The translations under genes and the position numbers were made by a program. 64,000 bases of DNA from the NCBI RefSeq assembly GCF_007828045.1, contig NZ_VITN01000016.1, positions 89,355 to 153,354 on the forward strand, in the 5' to 3' direction. The notes below the pieces were generated by a model. It was not told the origin of the DNA. It ran no database searches and worked only from the letters and a program-made list of their open reading frames with translations. This stretch comes from Nitrospirillum amazonense (GTDB lineage Bacteria; Pseudomonadota; Alphaproteobacteria; Azospirillales; Azospirillaceae). Shown piece by piece: positions 61,186-64,000 of the stretch (positions are counted from its first letter, which is position 1; every line of letters begins with the position of its first letter).

Positions 61186-63102
61186 ATGGCGACGAAGACC
61201 CCGTTGTTGGACCAGTGTCCGACGCCTGATTGCCTGCGCGCGCTGCGTCCTGAGCAGCTGCGGCAGGTGGCGGACGAGCTGCGGTCCGAGACCATCGACG
61301 CGGTGTCGGTGACGGGTGGGCACCTGGGTGCCGGCCTGGGTGTGGTGGAGCTGACGGTGGCGCTGCACTACGTGTTCGACACGCCGGCGGACCGCATCAT
61401 CTGGGACGTCGGGCACCAGGCCTACCCGCACAAGATCCTGACGGGCCGGCGCGACCGTATCCGCACGCTGCGCCAGGGCGGGGGCCTGTCGGGCTTCACC
61501 CGGCGGTCGGAGAGCGTGTACGACCCCTTCGGTGCCGCGCACAGCTCCACCTCCATCTCGGCCGGGCTGGGCATGGCGGTGGCGCGCGACCTGGCGGGCG
61601 GGAACAACCACGTCATCGCCGTGATCGGCGACGGGTCGATCTCGGCCGGCATGGCGTACGAGGCCATGAACAACGCCGGGGCCCTGGGCTCGCGCCTGGT
61701 GGTGATCCTGAACGACAACGACATGTCGATCGCCCCGCCGGTGGGTGCCGTGTCGGGCTACCTGGCCAAGCTGGTCAGCAGCAGCCAGTACCGCAACCTG
61801 CGGGACATCGGCCGCCAGGTGGCGGAACACCTGCCGCGGCCGCTGCAGAACGCGGCGCGGCGGGTTGAGGAATACGCCCGCGGCATGGTCATGGGCGGGA
61901 CGCTGTTCGAGGAACTGGGCTTCTACTATGTCGGCCCCATCGACGGGCACGATCTGGACCAGCTGGTGCCCATCCTGGAGAACATCCGGGACGAGCCGAA
62001 CGGCCGCCCGGTGCTGATCCACGCGGTGACGCAGAAGGGCAAGGGCTACGCGCCGGCCGAGGCCTCGGCGGACAAGCTGCACGCGGTGGGCCGCTTCGAC
62101 GTGGTGACGGGCGCCCAGGCCAAGGCCAAGGCGAACGCGCCGACCTACACCCGTGTCTTCGCCGACGCCCTGATGAAGGAGGCCAAGGCGGACGACAAGG
62201 TGGTGGCGATCACGGCGGCGATGCCGTCGGGCACGGGGCTGGACCTGTTCGGCCAGGCCTTCCCCACGCGCACCTTCGACGTGGGCATCGCGGAGCAGCA
62301 CGCGGTGACGTTCGCGGCGGGCATGGCGACGGAAGGCTACAAGCCCTTCGTGGCCATCTACTCGACCTTCCTGCAGCGCGGCTACGACCAGCTGGTGCAC
62401 GACGTGTCGATCCAGAACCTGCCGGTGCGCTTCGCCATGGACCGGGCGGGCCTGGTGGGGGCGGACGGCGCCACGCACGCGGGCGCCTTCGACCTGGCCT
62501 ACCTGTGCTGCCTGCCCAACATGGTGGTGATGGCGGCGGCGGACGAGGCGGAACTGGTGCACATGGTGGCGACCAGCGTGGCCTATGACGCCGGCCCCAT
62601 CGCGCTGCGCTATCCGCGCGGCGAGGGCGTGGGCGTGGAGATGCCGGAGAAGGGCGAGGTTCTGCCCATCGGCAAGGGCCGGATTGTCCGCGAGGGCAAC
62701 ACGGTGGCCATCCTGAGCCTGGGCACGCGCCTGGGCGAGGCGTGCAAGGCGGCGGAGGACCTGGCGGCGCGGGGCCTGTCGACGACGGTGGCGGACGCGC
62801 GCTTCGCCAAGCCGATCGACCGGGAACTGGTGCGCCGGCTGGCGGTTGAGCACGAGGTGCTGATCACCATCGAGGAAGGCTCGGTGGGCGGCTTCGGCGC
62901 GCAGGTCATGCAGTTCCTGGCGGAGGAGGGGCTGTTCGACAGCGGCCTGAAGTTCCGCCCCATGGTGCTGCCCGACCGCTATCAGGAACACGACAACCCG
63001 GCCAAGCAGTATGACGAGGCCGGCCTCAACGCCAACGGCATCGTCGATACCGTGCTCAAGGCGCTGGGGGCTAAGGCGGCGGCGCGGACGCCCAACGCCT
63101 GA
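61186..63102 (+). CDS. dxs: 1-deoxy-D-xylulose-5-phosphate synthase
   Basis: Thiamine-diphosphate enzyme that starts the MEP isoprenoid pathway; 638 residues. [18 protein letters not shown] binds TPP and metal, [17 protein letters not shown] is family-specific, and [19 protein letters not shown] carries the DRAG motif. The stop overlaps the tlyA start by one base (TGATG). Confidence 0.98.
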   Translation: MATKTPLLDQCPTPDCLRALRPEQLRQVADELRSETIDAVSVTGGHLGAGLGVVELTVALHYVFDTPADRIIWDVGHQAYPHKILTGRRDRIRTLRQGGGLSGFTRRSESVYDPFGAAHSSTSISAGLGMAVARDLAGGNNHVIAVIGDGSISAGMAYEAMNNAGALGSRLVVILNDNDMSIAPPVGAVSGYLAKLVSSSQYRNLRDIGRQVAEHLPRPLQNAARRVEEYARGMVMGGTLFEELGFYYVGPIDGHDLDQLVPILENIRDEPNGRPVLIHAVTQKGKGYAPAEASADKLHAVGRFDVVTGAQAKAKANAPTYTRVFADALMKEAKADDKVVAITAAMPSGTGLDLFGQAFPTRTFDVGIAEQHAVTFAAGMATEGYKPFVAIYSTFLQRGYDQLVHDVSIQNLPVRFAMDRAGLVGADGATHAGAFDLAYLCCLPNMVVMAAADEAELVHMVATSVAYDAGPIALRYPRGEGVGVEMPEKGEVLPIGKGRIVREGNTVAILSLGTRLGEACKAAEDLAARGLSTTVADARFAKPIDRELVRRLAVEHEVLITIEEGSVGGFGAQVMQFLAEEGLFDSGLKFRPMVLPDRYQEHDNPAKQYDEAGLNANGIVDTVLKALGAKAAARTPNA

Positions 63103-63884
63103 TGTCGGACGAAAGCCCGCAGAAGGCCCAGAAGCCCGGCCCAAAACCTGGAAAGATCCGCGTGGATCAGGCCCTGGTGGAACGGGGGCTGGTGGAAAGC
63201 CGCGCCCGGGCCCAGGCCCTGGTGCTGGCCGGCCTGGTCTATGCCGACACCTTGCGCATCGACAAGCCGGGCCAGACCATCCCCGCCGACAAGCCGCTGA
63301 CCCTGAAGGGCCAGGACCATCCCTGGGTATCGCGGGGTGGGCTGAAACTGGTGCATGGCCTAGATCATTTCGGATTCGATCCGACGGGCGTGACCGCCGT
63401 CGACGTGGGTGCCAGCACCGGCGGCTTCACCGACGTGCTGCTGACGCGGGGGGCGGCCAAGGTCTATGCCGTGGATGTCGGCCACGGCCAGCTGGCGTGG
63501 AAGCTGCGCACCGACCCGCGCGTCGTTGTCATGGAAAAGACCAACGCCCGCCACCTGACCGCCAACGAGATTCCCGACCCCATCGGCATGGTGGTGTGCG
63601 ACGCCAGCTTCATCGGCCTCGCCACCGTGCTGCCGGCGGCCCTGGACCTGGTGCGGCCTGGCGGCCGGCTGGTGGCCCTGATCAAGCCGCAGTTCGAGGT
63701 GGGCAAGGGCCGCGTGGGCAAGGGCGGCGTGGTGCGCGAACCCGAACTGCACCAGGAGGTCTGCGACGCCGTGGTCGCCTGGCTGTCCGCCCGCCCCGGC
63801 TGGACGGTCCTCGGCGTGGACCCCAGCCCCATCCTGGGCCCTGAGGGCAACAAGGAATTCCTGATCGGCGCCCGGCGCGACTGA
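63102..63884 (+). CDS. tlyA: TlyA-family rRNA methyltransferase
   Basis: A 260-residue protein with an N-terminal S4 RNA-binding domain (RVDQALVERGLVESRARAQA) and an FtsJ-like SAM methyltransferase domain (VDVGASTGGFTDVLL, then VVCDASFIGLATVLPA and LIKPQFEVGKG). Mycobacterial TlyA 2'-O-methylates 16S and 23S rRNA; the older name hemolysin A is misleading. Coupled to dxs. Confidence 0.94.
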   Translation: MSDESPQKAQKPGPKPGKIRVDQALVERGLVESRARAQALVLAGLVYADTLRIDKPGQTIPADKPLTLKGQDHPWVSRGGLKLVHGLDHFGFDPTGVTAVDVGASTGGFTDVLLTRGAAKVYAVDVGHGQLAWKLRTDPRVVVMEKTNARHLTANEIPDPIGMVVCDASFIGLATVLPAALDLVRPGGRLVALIKPQFEVGKGRVGKGGVVREPELHQEVCDAVVAWLSARPGWTVLGVDPSPILGPEGNKEFLIGARRD

Positions 63885-64000
63885 CGCGCCGCCGCCGGGG
63901 CGCTTATACCATGTGTGGACGGCCCCGCCGAAACAAGGTGTTGGCGTAAGATTTTGTTTGGGTTGAAAGCGGTCATGTGTCCGGCCTTTGTGCGCGGTCG
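63885..64000. other. Right-edge stretch without a supported gene
   Basis: 116 bases after tlyA. An ATG at 63910 closes after 12 codons. An ATG at 63974 is open to the edge but only nine codons are visible, so a following gene is possible but cannot be called. Confidence 0.4.

Noticed and set aside
63910..63948. ATG-TGT-GGA start resembling an SRAP-family gene
   Set aside because: The frame closes after 12 codons.

Overview
The window is a continuous stretch of high-GC chromosome from an alphaproteobacterium. It most resembles Rhodospirillales, probably Azospirillaceae (the Azospirillum/Nitrospirillum/Niveispirillum group). The reasons are the protein sequences themselves, the SufU-type SUF operon led by an Rrf2 regulator, the hflK-hflC-DUF2065-degP cluster, frequent GTG and TTG starts, and the AAG-decoding tRNA-Lys genes. 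The genus cannot be fixed without a search. The content is almost all core genome: I see no insertion sequence, phage gene, integrase or CRISPR array.

Layout. 1-9.2 kb: end of an MFS transporter, ribF, ileS-lspA, a DUF3035 lipoprotein, an M16 peptidase pair (one with the zinc motif, one without) and an unknown protein. 9.2-16.4 kb: a secreted GSG-repeat beta protein (minus strand), pgi, a pentapeptide-repeat protein, mutL and a small unknown (minus). 16.5-24.1 kb: mrp (minus), then hflK-hflC-DUF2065 and a Do-family protease, serB (minus) and miaA. 24.2-29.5 kb: branched-chain amino acid genes ilvI-ilvH-ilvC and leuA. 29.9-35.7 kb: the cell-shape cluster mreB-mreC-mreD-mrdA-rodA. 35.7-44.4 kb: two identical tRNA-Lys(CUU) genes with duplicated promoters, a PagL-like lipid A deacylase (minus), a phosphotransferase-kinase fusion, a two-domain universal stress protein, two lipoproteins and pepN (minus). 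44.6-48.7 kb: two paralogous copies of an unrecognised two-gene membrane/coiled-coil module on either side of a threonine aldolase. 48.9-55.6 kb: an eight-gene SUF iron-sulfur operon on the minus strand (regulator-sufB-sufC-sufD-sufS-sufU-sufT-sufA-like). 56.2-64 kb: a LysR regulator divergent from wrbA with operator-like dyads between them, DUF423-tusA, a histone-deacetylase-family protein, and the isoprenoid cluster xseB-ispA-dxs-tlyA.

Two things stand out. First, a dispersed structured intergenic repeat with six copies: 13772, 27754, 32453, 39042, 48756 and 56113. The full copies fold into hairpins, and five copies carry five different but internally complementary stems around a GGAT (once GACA) loop, followed by a near-invariant CCGGCG-nn-TGAGGG tail. 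Five of six lie just downstream of a stop codon in the sense direction. Compensatory changes between copies argue for selection on structure. Second, the duplicated two-gene module at 44631-46003 and 47492-48667: the first genes of the two copies align without gaps over 102 residues (53 identities counted by hand), and I recognise no known family.

Most gene functions rest on diagnostic motifs read directly from the translated sequence. Starts were chosen from Shine-Dalgarno sequences, overlaps with upstream stops and family N-termini. Regulatory sites are inferences from symmetry and position.
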